Origin: Rostrohypoxylon terebratum
Lineage: Eukaryota > Ascomycota > Sordariomycetes > Xylariales > Hypoxylaceae
Reading direction: 5' to 3'
Assembly: GCA_022497145.1 (NCBI GenBank)
Contig: MU385867.1
Location: 310,001 to 374,000, forward strand
DNA length: 64,000 nt
Made by a program: the position numbers and the translations under genes. Shown here piece by piece: positions 34,878 through 47,276 of the stretch (the stretch's first letter is position 1; each line of letters opens with the position of its first letter). A model generated the notes under the pieces. It ran no database searches and was not told the DNA's origin. It worked only from the letters and a program-made list of their open reading frames with translations.

Positions 34878-36772
34878 CACAAACCTAACATTATATCTGG
34901 CAGAGGATAGGACTTCGGGGTTACGGCGGTCTGTTGCATCACATTGGATACAACAAGATTATAGGAGTCGGCTGCTGGCGACGGTCCTGTGACAGGACTT
35001 AACACAAAGTCCGTCGCGTACATAAGCACTTATAATTTGGCCGGATGTGTAATAGAAATATCTCGTATTAGAGGTTATGTGGACGATCGTGTATATCTTG
35101 GGTAAACTTACAGGTACATTACTTCTCCTATTATATTGTGGTCTTGTTGAAATGTCACATAGATCAGACGAATCAGCATATATGTTTTGAGCTTGATTAG
35201 TGAACTTTTATAAATTTATGAACCTATCCGCGAGGCGACCTGTCACCGAAGGGCGCAGCGGACATAGAAAGATCTACATATATGCCCCATGCTACGAATG
35301 AAGCCATATGAATTAGTCTGGAACAGTCCGATCCATCCTATCCACACGACGAAAAGGTTCCTTGGCCGAATACCCTAGCTCCAGGAAACCAAACTAATCC
35401 TCCTCTTCCCCCATTGATAATACACAGTTCTCATAGGCACTCTACTTAGAAAAGTTCATATTTGAAGTAAAAGCCGAGAATGATATAATGAAAGATCAAC
35501 TAGTAATTTGAGAGTAAGTACATGTCGCCCCCAGATATACCACTTCTGGATTTTAATGATGAACGAACACTATGTGGCTAGCCATCATGAGAACATAGGT
35601 AGATTAATATGTAATGAGGCACGGAATACGTAGCTGCCTACTAGGTACTTGAGATACACTCGGAAGCTCTTTGAAGAATAACTAGTAGAGATGTACTTCA
35701 CACAATAGGGGCAGAGACAATTACCATCGATCTAACAACGGAAGGAGCGATGCTAGACAAGCGGTAATGCTGCGGAAGAAATATGCGGCTCGTCACCACC
35801 CGCCCCACTATCTCCAAGCTTATCGGCGCGTGCCAGGTGACAGATTGGACATATATAGTGTTATTTATTACCCTTCTGTCAACTTGAGCTGCACAGCGGG
35901 CCGTGGTCGGTGGGCTCGTGGGTGTGGGTATGAAGGTAACCACAGAATATCCCTCTAGAGTCATTTCGCAGACTCTCTACGGGCCAGGTTCGATTTGGCG
36001 GGAGGGCGGCAGGATTCCGGCCTACTGTTCAGGACAAATCACCAACCCGAACCGAAATCTGTGTTTTTTGCCATTTATATCTTCTTGAATATCAATTCCT
36101 ATTTTTTGCATTGTTTTGATTCTATTCCCTCCTTGCATTTGCTCTAGACGCAACTCTCGCCCGACATCATGACCAAGGATACATACTACTTTTATTTGCA
36201 GTGACGCTAAGCATACAACAACGTACGATAAATACAATTTTTAGGGCAAAGAAGAGAGAAGCAGGTTACTTTCTCAAGCATAGGTCTATAACCACATGTC
36301 TATACCTGCAATCTTACAGTATAACTTCAGCGTCTCTTGTGAATTTCAAATAGATATTATCTTTACTAATCGTCATAAACTACACCCAAGGTCACTGAAT
36401 TCGACGTTATTGTTAGGTTAACTCATTCGCATTGAGACCGTAACGTACGAAGCTATCTGTAGTTCCTAGCAAGATCCCTCGGCGTACCAATTACGCCAAC
36501 CCGGAAATCCCACCGAGCTTGCTCTTAGCTCTGTAATGAGGACACGCGAAGTCCCTTCAAGAATTCAACGTAAACGCCGAAGCACAAGCCATATGATCCT
36601 CGATACTCTATTCCATAGAAGTGTCTGTTGCGCTGCGCCTGATTTTCGCCCCCTTGCCTTATGAAGGCATGTCTCGGCTCCCTCATAAGCAACCCCGGCC
36701 TTGCGTGCAGATTCATCATAGCCACTATCGCCAACGACGAACCCCTTTTTTTCTTATGCGTTGGTATTAACT
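34878..36772. other. Convergent intergenic region
   Basis: About 1.9 kb between the stops of the copper oxidase and glutaredoxin genes. The open frames found are short and without recognisable content. I see nothing else to annotate. Confidence 0.55.
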
Positions 36773-37659
36773 TCACGCTGCCGCAGCCTCGTCCTCCTTG
36801 GCCACGCTGAACTGCTTGAAGTAGTCCGGGTTTCCCTCGAGCTCCTCTTTTACCTAATCACATGTCTGTCAGCCCCAAGCCTCGCCTTCGATATCAGACT
36901 AGACGGTGAATTCGAAAAGGGGAAACTTACTATGTCGAGACCACCGACCAGCTCGCCCGACACCCACAGCTGGGGGTACGTGGGCCAGTCCGCGAATTTC
37001 TTGAGGCCCTGGCGCACGTCGTCGTCGGCTAGGATGTTAAAGAAGCCGTACTTGACGCTGCGCTCGCGCAGGATCGCGACCATCTGGCGCGAGAAGCCGC
37101 ACTGGGGCGCGCTGGGCGTGCCCTTCATGAACAGCATGACGGGCGCCGCCTTAACTAGCCCGGCTAATCTCTTGTTCAGCTCCTCCTCCGGGGACAGCTC
37201 TTCTTCCGCCGCGGCGGCTTTATCGCCGGTGGTGTTGTTGGAGGTAGCAGGAGCAGCAGTGGTGGTGCTGGTACCGTTGGTCTGGGGGAGGGAGGAAGAG
37301 GAGGAGGAGGAGGAGGACTTGAGCTGCTTCTCGACGGCGGTGCGGACGAGTGCCGCGTTGCTGCCGCTGATGCTGTCGAGAACCTGGTCGTTGCGCTGCA
37401 GCACCACGAACGGCACCGCCACCACGTCGTACATCTCCGACACCTCGCTCAGCTCCTCGGCGTTGATGGATACCCAGCTGGTCGCGGGGTGAGCCGGGTC
37501 CCTGAACTCGTCTTTGAGCGTCTCGAGCACGGTCAGGAACTGCGCGCAGGGCGCTGCCCACGGGGCGTAGAAATAGACGATGAGGAGGGTGGACGAGGGA
37601 AGGGAGCCGACGTGGGCTTGCCACTCGTCTTGCGTCGTGATCTCCGTCAATGGCGCCAT
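36773..37659 (-). CDS. GRX4: Monothiol CGFS glutaredoxin with N-terminal thioredoxin-like domain (Grx3/4 type)
   Basis: Joined from exons 37659-36931 and 36853-36773, giving 269 residues. The N-terminal half is a thioredoxin-like domain with WAAPC (34-38), in which the first active-site Cys is replaced as in Grx3/4. The Pro of VAVPFVVLQ is the cis-Pro of the fold. A Ser run (about 115-123) and a low-complexity linker lead to the glutaredoxin domain with KGTPSAPQCGFS (CGFS at 187-190), WPTYPQLWV and GGLDIV. CGFS glutaredoxins bind a [2Fe-2S] cluster with glutathione, deliver it in the cytosol and control iron-responsive regulators. The last exon supplies VKEELEGN and ends QFSVAKEDEAAAA. Intact and of normal length. 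The codon bias is GC-rich. Confidence 0.92.
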
Positions 37660-39092
37660 CTTTGTCGTCGTCGTCGTCGAATCAAGGGTATGTCCGTCCG
37701 TATCTAAGTCGAAAGATGAGATGAGAAAAGAAGGAGAAAAATAAAAGTTAAAATTCTACAAGATGGAACTTGAAGTGAGGATAACTCAAATGTTTGTGTT
37801 CTTCTCAAATTGGAAACGTGATTTGTCCCCTCCGATGAATGCGCCGGCTCTGGTGTAAGTAAGGCGGTTTTGTTAGTAAGTTGGTCTTTAAAGGTGGGCT
37901 GGACGTGGCGCTATTGGGGAGCTAATCGATGCAATCCAATGGCGGGGCAGTTGATTACCATTTTTTTACCCCAAGAGATCTTATCAATCAACTCGCAGAA
38001 ACCTCGGGAGTGTATCTAGCATTGCGTCATTTTGGCCGATTTCTCAGCACGCCAATACGTAGTGTAGTACTACACTCCCCTTTAGAAAGTCCGGGCGTTG
38101 CTACCACGTCCAAAGTTCCAGAGTTCTACCTGCCGTGGTTGTCTAACATAGGGAAGCTATTATGGACACCATAGATTTCATATGATGTACTATATATAGG
38201 TATCTGAGCCAGAATACTACACAAAATGGAATACCTAAACCTATGCAATTATCTGTTACGATTTGGTTATTGACTTAATACCTAGTAGGCGCTAGTAACC
38301 TGCTCGATACCATCCATGTATATATATCTACCTAGGTACCTAATATGCGGAGTTTGGCTTCAACTCCGAGGTCCTTTTGGGTACCGGTATTCGATATTAG
38401 TGTTGTGCAACGATGCACTGTCTCTCTTTAATTGCTTGCAGTACGAAGTAGTACTTGAGCCAAAATCTGGCTGCCCGCTCAGGTGCCTCCTCGTGAATGT
38501 CCATTTCCTGGGTTTCATGCTATGGCCGTGCTGAGTATCTCACCTACGAACCTGGAGAATAAATCATAGGCGTGCTAATCATAAGTCAGCAAAATCACAA
38601 AAATATGTTGTGTTGTAGGTCCAACATCTTTAAGCATAAGTAGGCTCAAATAGGGGTACAATAGTACAATGTTGTAACTTCAGCGTCACAAGGTGAGCTG
38701 GGAGGAACTGTCTGGCTTCTGCTTGTCATTCAGTACCTAGTTAGCAATGGAATCTGCCAGCGAAACTCGGGATTGGCATATCCATGAGCTGGATGTGTCG
38801 ATGTCCCATATAATAGGTAGCAATTGGTGAGTAACGATGCTTATGAATGTTAAACATGAATGAAGCATGATAGAAATTATTTCACTTTCGGTACTTAAAA
38901 CAACAGCCTTCGGTATATTATGCATAAGAAACCTCATGGATGTTCCTGCTAAGGCATCAACTATCAACTATATCCTTGTACCCGCCATGACTCCGAATGC
39001 GCCCCGTGGACCCGAGAACGTTGCTGACCTCCTATTTCCGGCTCTTGGTTTTCATACACTACGTAGCAAATCTTGTGTTTGACGCAACTCGA
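37660..39092. other. Intergenic region
   Basis: About 1.4 kb between the glutaredoxin start and the C2H2 gene stop, both on the minus strand. It holds a CTACCTAGGTACCTA motif at 38329-38343. An open frame at 38867-39082 begins with ATG but has no recognisable content. Confidence 0.5.
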
Positions 39093-40258
39093 CTAATCTG
39101 CGGAACTGGCTGCTGTAGCATGTGAATCCATAACCGCATCCTGGTCATCTGCCATGGATCCAGCTGTCTCGCCGTTTTTGGCAATCCGAGCGCTCGCTTC
39201 TGCCCTAAGAACGAGTTCTCGTCTCTGCCACCAGTCTTCCTCGATCTGGACAACTTGATCAAGCAGAGCCTCCTTTTCTAGCCATTCCTGCTTATATAGC
39301 TCTTCCATCTCTTTGCACTCCTGTTTCAAGGCCTCGCCTTCTTTCATTGCCCACTTAACATTCGCTACGCACAGTTTGTAGAGCGTCTTTATGTCCATAG
39401 CCAACTCATTATTCGAAAAGCCTTGTTGCTCCGTGAGGGGGGTGAAAAAGTCTGCCAGGTCGGAATTTGCGTCTCCGTCGTCGACAGCATCATCTTGGCC
39501 GGCGGCATGGGATTGGGGGGTTTTGATAATGATCTTCAACTTTCCGGACTTGGGTCCTGATTGAGTCTGCATACTCTTAGGTACCGGGTCCGAGGGTCTC
39601 AAGGCCTCGGTCTCGTGAACTGTTCGCATGTGCTTGGCCAACGCGTCCGATCTGGTGAAAGCGCGATCGCATTCTAGTATCGTTGTTAGCAATCCCAATT
39701 CTGTAGTCTAAAAATCTAAAAACGAAACGGGCTGTCTTTACCAGGCAAATAGCAGTAGAACGGTTTTTCTCTCGTATGACTTCGCATATGAGCCTTCAAT
39801 GCATACCCGCTTGCATGCGCCATGCTCTTTCGAGTACAACCAACCCATTCACAAGTATATTTCTTCTGTCGGCTCTCGATATGATCATTATGGATGTGCT
39901 CAACGAGTTTATCCATATTGCCTAGGTCGCCTGCTCGACATCCATCCCAGGCGCAAACTGTGACTTGTTCCTGGAACTCATCCTCGTCTAGCTTTGCGTT
40001 TATTGGCGAATTAGGAATGTCTCCGGAAGTATCTGACGAGATGTCGCCGTCTAGATCGTCATGGTCTGAATCTTGTTCGGGCTCGGGTTCGGCTTCAACG
40101 TGGACGGAAGACGATGCTCTCGATTCACCTAGCTTTTGTCGTTTTGATGGGGGTGGTGCTGGCTCATCAACAACTCCGGTCTCATCGAAGTCGTTGTCCG
40201 CTTCGGGCGAATCCGAGGAGAGGGAGCTTATTGACGAAGAATCCGACAATAACACCAT
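39093..40258 (-). CDS. C2H2 zinc-finger protein, probable INO80 (Iec1-like) chromatin subunit, 2 exons
   Basis: Joined from exons 40258-39742 and 39673-39093, 365 residues, GT-AG intron of 68 nt with branch GCTAAC. The N-terminus is acidic and Ser-rich (SDSSSISSLSSDSPE). Three C2H2 fingers follow at about 100-200: CAWDGC...HIHNDH, CEWVGC...HMRSH and CYLPEC...HMRTVH, the third interrupted by the intron. Fingers with spacing CxWxGC belong to the GLI/YY1-like class. The C-terminus is an acidic linker then a helical segment (KTLYKLCVANVKWAMKEGEA onwards). This layout fits the INO80 zinc-finger subunit of filamentous fungi and fission yeast Iec1, which guides the remodelling complex to chromatin. 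The family name is inferred from finger pattern. The alternative is a sequence-specific C2H2 regulator. Confidence 0.8.
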
Positions 40259-41547
40259 ATTGAATGAGGTCAGCTATTTAATACTGGATGGATCTGGATA
40301 AATTGTCGGAATTGGCAAATAGCGCGTAGGTGCGCTAGGAATTGATGGGTCTTCTAAGCGCAAACTCACGCGATTAGATTTGAGGGTATCGTGTAATGTT
40401 TGAGAAGATTCAGGACTGAGAATTGAGGAGGATGAAGATTGAATTAGGTAGATTTGAAATTAAATGGCATAAAAGATGTAGGTAGGAAAGAGATCAACTG
40501 ATCTCCGTTGCCAAAATTGTACCGTGGAAAGTTTAAAAGAGATAAGAGGTAAGACGACAAACGAGAGGCAAGAGATAACAAACGAGAGGCTGTCCACCTC
40601 TGAATTATTTCAGTGATTTCAGTGATGGCCCTGCCGCGCAAGGACATCCGCGTTCAAAGTTTAGGCCCTGGGTTGCATGTATGCACGATGCGAGTTCTTT
40701 CTTAGTTTCAATATTGATGTATGAATAATTTGGTTAATCCGGTTATTTGCAGGGGCGTCTTTATGCATATATGCGAGCTACAGTAGTGCGGCGTTAGTGA
40801 TTTTTAGTGGTGCTAGTAGCGCTATTAGTGGCACCTACAGTTGCGAAGGGGAGTGCGACGGACCTGGACGGGGTGCGACAGCCTACAGGTACGAAGGAAG
40901 TACCTACAGACTAGGTAGTCACTAATAACTAGTAACTACAGTACCTACCTACAGTGCTACAGTACGAGAAAGGAGCAATATGGATCCCGAGGACCGGGCA
41001 AGAATCACAGTGGGTGGCACTGCCCACTTTCTGTCGTAATTGAGCAGCGATTGTGCTTGCCAACTCGTCAATGTGCTAGGCGCCAGGCACGAATCCAAAG
41101 TTCCAAACTACCAATAAATTGGGAACTACAAACAACTTCAACCTTTAAAAGCCGCCAATTCTGACATGTTACTCCCCAAGTTCCCAAATTACTTCCAAGT
41201 TGTCCTCAATTTATTAAGAGTCATACATACATAGCACAGAGAGTTCTTCCCTTCCAAGGCAGGCCAGGTATCACTCAAGCTTGAGCAACTTGAATATACT
41301 TGAAGCACCCTGAGCAAACCTGAGCAACCCTGCTTATCCTGCTTATCCTGCCCACTTACATAAGTCTCAAGGTCCTTCGCGGTTTTCAAGACTACCTAGT
41401 AAGGCTGTTGCTTGCTTGCTGCTTATTGCTTGTTGCTGTGACATCACCCTCCACCTCCGATTTATCTCCTCCTATTCCTCCCATTTCGAAGAAATTTGAC
41501 ATTGCCAAGCATCCAATCCACCGTCCAAATAAAAACACATCACCAAA
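40259..41547. other. Divergent promoter region between C2H2 gene and ABP1
   Basis: About 1.3 kb. It holds CCTGAGCAA/CCTGCTTAT short repeats near 41308-41352 and CT-rich leader sequence immediately before the ABP1 ATG. A TACCTACCTAC stretch lies near 40942-40952. Confidence 0.5.
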
Positions 41548-44068
41548 ATGGCCTCGTTGAATCTTTCTATAAACGGTCCTTCGATTAAGAGTAGCTACCA
41601 GGGCGTCATTAACGCCCCCGCTCCTCCGTCAGGTAGCTCTTCCACCTACAGCCAATGGGCCCTATTCTACGTTCAAGCCCCTTTAGCGAATGCCTTCCAA
41701 GATAGCGGGGGGAAGGAAAGCATTCTCAAGGTCCAATCGACCGGCTCCGGCGAACTAGAAGAGCTTATCGAAGACTTCAACGAGGGTCGTATTCAATTTG
41801 CCTTCCTTAAAATCAAAGACCCGAATACTGGTCTGCCTAAATACGCACTCATCGCATGGGTTCGTGTGCTCCTTCTCGACTCTGTTACTATCATCATTAT
41901 CAGGTGGCTAATATTCTCTACTAGTGTGGTGGCGGTGTGCCCGAGAGGACGAAAGGTTACTTTACTAGTCACTTAAATGCCGTTTCCAAAGTCCTTCACG
42001 TACGCAAATCTATTACTCTAAATATTCGGGGATATCACTGACAAAACCTAGGGATACCATGTGCAAATTACCGCTCGTTCCGACGTCGATCTCGAACCCG
42101 CAAATATCCTTCAAAAAATTTCTGATGCTTCTGGTGCCAAGTATACCGCCGGCGGAAGTGCACCCGTGAAGACCGGCGGAGCACCACCTCCCGTAAAATC
42201 AAAGCCTGTCTTCTCTACAACAACTGCTACCATCTCTTTCAACCCTATAGTTGCTGCACGAAATGCGAGTCTGAGGAAGACGGATGATGACGGATGGGGA
42301 GATGCGCCTCAACCTTCCCGGTCCGAGCTTGAGAAAGTGGAACCGGCATACAAGCCCACCAAGGTCAACATGGCCGAGCTGACGAGTCAGAAGCAAGAAC
42401 CTTCAAGATTCAACGGCTCCAGCCAACAAGACGACAGACCTAGGGATGTAATTGGTGGAGGATACCAACCAGTTGGAAAGGTCGATATCGCTGCCATCAG
42501 AGCTGCTGCGAAAGAGAAGCAAGATGACCGACCCACACCGGTTAAAGGTGCCTATGAGCCTGTTGGCAAGGTCGACATTGCCGCGATCCGTGCGAAGGCT
42601 CAGAAGCCTGCCGATTCCGAGCCCCAAGCTGAAGCTGACGAACGGCCGAAGTCTCTATCCGAGCGAAGCGCGGCATTCACGCAGGCGGAACGGATCACAG
42701 AACTTCCTAAGCCAAAGGTCGCCAAGAAGTTCGGTGGAGCCTCTGCTTTCATGGGCACCAAGCCACCTACCCCAGGAGGCTTTGGTGGTCCTGCATCTAC
42801 TCCTGCCGCTCCACCCGTTGGATCCGCGAGCCGAACCTTCGCCGACCAAGGAGGAAAGACGCCCGCCCAGATATGGGCTGAAAAGAAGGCGGCACAAGGC
42901 GGCGCTCCCAGTGCCAGTAAGCCTATAACATCTCCTATTGCTGCGCAGACAAGCGGGGGAGCTGGGTGGCAGAGTGGTTATACTGGTAAGAGCTGGGCGC
43001 CTGTTCAGACAGGATCATATGCTCGTGGTATTCCAGGACAAAAGACTGGCGAAACTGAGACCAGCCAAGAGGCTCCAGCGTCTCCGGGAACTGTCGGTGC
43101 TTTACGTGACCGTTTCAAGGAGTCACCCCAGATAATCGCTCCAGCAGCACCAAAGGTCCCGACACCCGCCGCCGAGGACAATGACCGGGCGCCGCCGCCG
43201 CCTTTGGCATCGCGACCCTCGGATGGTGCACCATCTGGTGGTTTCGCTCTTCCTGGTATGCCTCCTCGTCCGCCTCCGGTTGCGGACGAAGAAGAAGAGG
43301 AAGAGCCTGAGCGTGCACCTTCGCCTGTTCGCATAGCGGTGCCCGTCCCTCGTGGTCCCGAACCCGAGATCGAACCTGTCCACGAACCACCTCGATCACT
43401 CCCTGTTCGACAGATCGAACAAGAACTTCCTAAAGAGGAAGAATTACCAGCGGAAGAGGAAACCCATGATCCTCGTGCTGTCGCTACGGCTGTCGCCGAA
43501 TCCCATTTCGGTCACGAGCAAGTAGCTGAGGCGGCTGCTGCAAGTGCAGGCGGGCAACGCGCCTTAATCCAGTATGATTACGAAAAAGCGGAAGACAATG
43601 AGATCGAACTCCGAGAAGGCGAATACGTTACAAACATTGAAATGGTGGATGAGGATTGGTGGATGGGCACCAATACCCAAGGCGAGGTTGGCCTGTTCCC
43701 TAGCAACTATGTCACCCTCGTCGAGGGCGAAGAAGACGCCGCAGCACCTGCCCCTTCTGCTGCCCCTGCTGCTGCTCCTACGGCTGCTGCCGCTGAGCCT
43801 GAACCCGCATCTGCGGCCGACGACGGGCATACGGCTACAGCCGAATTTGATTACGAGGCTGCTGAAGATAACGGTAAGTTTTGTCTTTCTTTACTTTCTC
43901 AAGATATGTCTTGGTAGGACAATATAGCTAACAAACATGACAGAACTGAGCTTCCCTGAGGGTGCTACGATTACGAACTTGGAATTCCCCGACGAGGATT
44001 GGTGGTTTGGTCACTACAAGGGGGCATCTGGATTATTCCCTGCCAATTACGTGAAGCTGGACCAGTAG
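41548..44068 (+). CDS. ABP1: Actin-binding protein Abp1 (ADF-H domain plus two SH3 domains), 4 exons
   Basis: Joined from exons 41548-41859, 41925-41999, 42052-43873 and 43944-44068, giving 777 residues. Abp1 binds filamentous actin at cortical patches, activates Arp2/3 and links endocytic proteins. The ADF-homology domain covers about 1-140 (start MASLNLSINGPSIKSSYQG, CGGGVPERTKGYFTSHL in exon 2). An acidic Arp2/3-type motif, DDDGWGD, is at 207-213. Two copies of PVGKVDIAAIRA lie at about 273-310, a Pro-rich region follows, and two SH3 domains occupy about 630-689 (ALIQYDYEKAEDNEI, GLFPSNYV) and 722-777 (AEFDYEAAEDNELSF, GLFPANYV). The last intron splits the second SH3 domain. The first donor, GTTCGT, is a weak match to consensus. 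Intact. Confidence 0.95.
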
Positions 44069-44837
44069 TGGTTCTCCGGTATCATGTTTTTTTCATGACC
44101 TCAGAATATGACGATGTATTATTACATCGGTATAGGAACTGTTGATTTGGGAGAACAGCTTGACGGGGGACGATGGTTGACGATTCAACGGAGACGAAGT
44201 GACAAGTTTGTTTTCGTTCGTAGGTATTAGTTGAAGGAAAATAAAAGTTCTTCAAATTATAACAACATAAAAAGTTACATAAGTTTATCAACACCTAGGT
44301 GCTAGATGCTACATAATATACAACGTATTGTGTAGTGAGACTAGGCTGGTTTCGAATTATCTACCATAGTACATACCCTTGGCCTCCCAGCCCTACGATC
44401 GGATCTGTTGTGACGTTTCATAGATATACGGGATTATCCAAATTCGGATCTATGTACCTAGATGCGCAGAAGTCTAGAAGCACCCATTGGCGTCTAGCGA
44501 GTCTATTAATATCTAGCACGTTTTCTTTACATTCTTCTGAAGTTATTACTGCACTTCTAAGGTATATTATAGTAAAGATGTAATAATCGTAAGTCGTCAT
44601 ATATTAGTACCTGGCACCTGGCATACCTGGTATTTTGCCAGGAGTTCAGATATGCATTTTATCTGGGCAGGTAGACACCTTGGGACCTGGGTAGCCTCAT
44701 TTTCACATGATTGTACACATGATACTACCTTAAGGCTTAGGTAGTAGGATACAGTTATGGAAGGGCCGCGGCTAATATGTAGTATTCAATAGCCGCCGTC
44801 TGTCGAAGTCGCGAGAAGACGTCATCCCTTCTTCACA

Positions 44838-44864
44838 CAGCCTCAACAGCCTCAACAACCTCAA
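44838..44864. repeat. 9-nt tandem repeat, three copies
   Basis: CAGCCTCAA twice followed by CAACCTCAA, back to back in intergenic DNA. Confidence 0.8.
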
Positions 44865-45039
44865 CAGAGACTGCTAGGCTGGACGAAAGCTCTTGGCGAT
44901 AACGCATCGGTACCCAATGGGGAAGAACAATTCCACTATAATTCGTAAAATCCGGGGCCTTAAAAAATAGGTACGAATATATTGACTACACCTAATCGGA
45001 TATCTCGGCCTGTTAGCGCGAACTACCCGCTCGCCGCTC

Positions 45040-45079
45040 ACAGCCCTGGAGCTTTTCGTTTTCCGAGCTCCAGGGCTGT
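45040..45079. repeat. Perfect 14-bp inverted repeat around a 12-nt loop
   Basis: ACAGCCCTGGAGCT (45040-45053) and AGCTCCAGGGCTGT (45066-45079) are exact reverse complements separated by TTTCGTTTTCCG. Transcribed on either strand it would fold into a strong hairpin. Nearby CTAGCAAGCCCCAG (about 45085) and CTAGGAAGCCCCAG (about 45183) form a direct repeat. Confidence 0.9.
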
Positions 45080-45477
45080 CTTCCTAGCAAGCCCCAGCTG
45101 GACTTTTTACGACTACGTACCCGAAAATGGCTGGGTTGCGGGGAACTACTACGCAGTATGGAAACTATGTATTATGGATGAACTAGGAAGCCCCAGCGCT
45201 CTTTCCAGCGCATACGTAGTAGGTACTGCGTAGGTACTGCGTAATAGGTAATACTGCTCATACGCTTATTAGGTACACCTATAGAAATAACATTGAATTT
45301 AAGAATGCATCGCCAAGACAACCGCTACCCATACGTGGCTTCAGAATGACTGGGAGAGGCCGCCAATGGGAGATTCCGAAAGCCTTAGGTACCTACCTGC
45401 CTACCAACATTAGCTATTACAGCTGTAGACGTGTACCTATTCAAACACTACGATCAAGGAGCGGTCTAGCTTATGCG

Positions 45478-45513
45478 CTGTTCATCCTGTTCATCCTGTT
45501 CATCCTGTTCATA
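45478..45513. repeat. 9-nt tandem repeat, four copies
   Basis: CTGTTCATC three times then CTGTTCATA. Intergenic. Confidence 0.85.
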
Positions 45514-46493
45514 TCGACAATCTACCTACGCACGTACACCGGATTGGGCACGCTCTGGCTTTTAATATAGTAGATCTTGTCGTCGATGACTTTGTCTCTT
45601 GTTAAACGATTATTCGTAGTAGAAAGGGGGATTCGGTGTGACAGCTCCTAACCCTCATGAAAAAAAAAGAATAAAGAGACTAAGGGGTTCCAGTTTCAAG
45701 GCATGACGCGTTTCGAAGAGGCGAAGATGGCAGGTTATATGTGTGTGCATTGTGCACATGCATCATGTATATTTTGTACATATTATCTTGTACACATTTC
45801 AATTACCAAGTAACAACCAATACTATTACTGCATGTATTACATTTTTTGGTTATGAACCTAGGTAGGTACGATTGTAGATGATCGATAGGTCCTGCTAGA
45901 AATCAATCGTCCTTACACAGTTACTGTGATTGCATAGTAGTACCTGTACGCAGTAAAATGCTTAGCCACGCCGAATTGCGTGCCGTTTTGCCGCAGTGGC
46001 TACCTCCTCTTTAGGTACTTAGGTACAATACTTAAGTGACTAGGCGGTACTTCGTACTTAGCCCACTATCCGAAACAGCAAAAGAAGCGCCGGAAATAGT
46101 ACCCAGCTCTCGAGGTACCTTACAATACAATTGTGCTTTGCAGGTACATCACATCTCCTTGAAACGTGCCTTTCTAAAAGAAGGAACCGCCTGACCATCC
46201 TAATGCAAAGTCGTCTTGGTGGTCCTGGTCGTTCTTGCTAGACCACCTTTTTGATCGTGCATAGGTACATATTTGACCCACCACCTTCTTTTTCGCACAC
46301 CTTCACCTGTCCTTGTGGTTTTTGTGTTTCTTGAGTCTCGACCTTCTTATTTTATTACTGGACCTTTTTTTTTTCCATCAACATCATCAATTTTTCCTGT
46401 CGTCCTAACTCCTGCGACATTGCAAATCCATTCCGTCCGTTCATTCATCGCCGAGAAGCACTAAGCATCTCACCACACCAAATATTAAACAAA

Positions 46494-46655
46494 GTACGTA
46501 ATGGCGCATCGAGATCTATAAAGTGATCTCTTGACATCCGCGTTCTGGAGTTCGTTCAAGCTTTTTCGGGCGCAAAAGCCTACAGGACATTATCCTTCCC
46601 GCACCACCACCTTTCTTCCTTTCTTAGCCTATTCTAACCAATTTCATCATCGCAG
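46494..46655 (+). other. Probable 5'-UTR intron of the CYSTM gene
   Basis: Donor GTACGT (46494), branch site TTCTAACC (about 46633) and acceptor CGCAG (46651-46655) sit between a CT-rich leader and the ATG at 46694. Removing it also removes an ATG at 46501 that would open a six-codon upstream frame. Inferred from splice consensus only. Confidence 0.5.
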
Positions 46656-46693
46656 ACAACCTCAATTCTCTCTTGTCAATCAAACTAGTCTAG

Positions 46694-47276
46694 ATGGCTA
46701 GCCACGGTTACTACAACCAAGACCCCAACCAGGGCTATGGTGGTTACCCTCAACAGCCTCCCCAGGTATGTCACAATTGAATGAATCGCTTCAGCATCCC
46801 TAGATTGGCAATGTCGCAATCCCTTGAAGGCCTTGAAGGTGTCAAAATCTATCCGCCAAGACTCCACCTTACCCGCCCCTGCGCTGCACCCCGCGAGCTC
46901 CGAGCCGCTGGGTCAGCACACACAATACTAGATTAAATGTTACCCTCTGTTGCTTTCTGTCGTTTCCAATCCATTTACGACAACGCGCATTGTTGCTTCT
47001 CAGTTACACAGCAATTTCCCGGCAAGCGAGATGCTAACTTTGCAAATTTTATAGGCTTACGGACCTCCTCAGGGACCCCCTCAAGGCCAATACTACGGTC
47101 CTCCCCAGGGCCAGCCCCAGATGCAGTACCAGCAACAACCCCCGCCACAAGAACGCAAATCGGGCGGCGGTGGCTGTCTCCAGGGCTGCTTGGCCGCATT
47201 GTGCTGTTGTTTCGTGTGCGAGGAGGGATGCGAGTGCTGTGCCGACTGCTGCGAATGCTGCTTCGAGATGTGCTAA
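46694..47276 (+). CDS. Cysteine-rich transmembrane (CYSTM) family protein, 2 exons
   Basis: Joined from exons 46694-46765 and 47055-47276, giving 97 residues. The N-terminus is Gln/Pro/Tyr/Gly-rich (PQQPPQ, YGPPQGPPQG). The tail after KSGGGG has 14 cysteines in its last 33 residues, among them CLQGCLAALCCCFVC and CCADCCECC, the pattern of the CYSTM module. Such small membrane-associated proteins are common in fungi and plants and are linked to stress or metal tolerance, but the biochemical role is unclear. The intron is unusually long for this window (289 nt), with donor GTATGT and branch GATGCTAAC 19 nt before the acceptor, which supports it. The long intron holds an unrelated stretch of short frames. 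Confidence 0.88.

Larger units (their letters stand above)
44069..46693. other. Intergenic region with hairpin and tandem repeats
   Basis: About 2.6 kb between ABP1 and the CYSTM gene, both plus. It contains a 9-nt tandem repeat (44838-44864), a long inverted repeat (45040-45079), another 9-nt tandem repeat (45478-45513) and the CYSTM 5' leader with its intron. No gene is supported. Confidence 0.55.

Noticed and set aside
37220..37624. Arg-rich minus-strand frame overlapping the glutaredoxin
   Set aside because: Different frame from the CGFS domain. It results from GC-rich codons.
44982..45233. 83-codon frame over the inverted repeat
   Set aside because: It starts at TTG and its middle is simply the hairpin arms.
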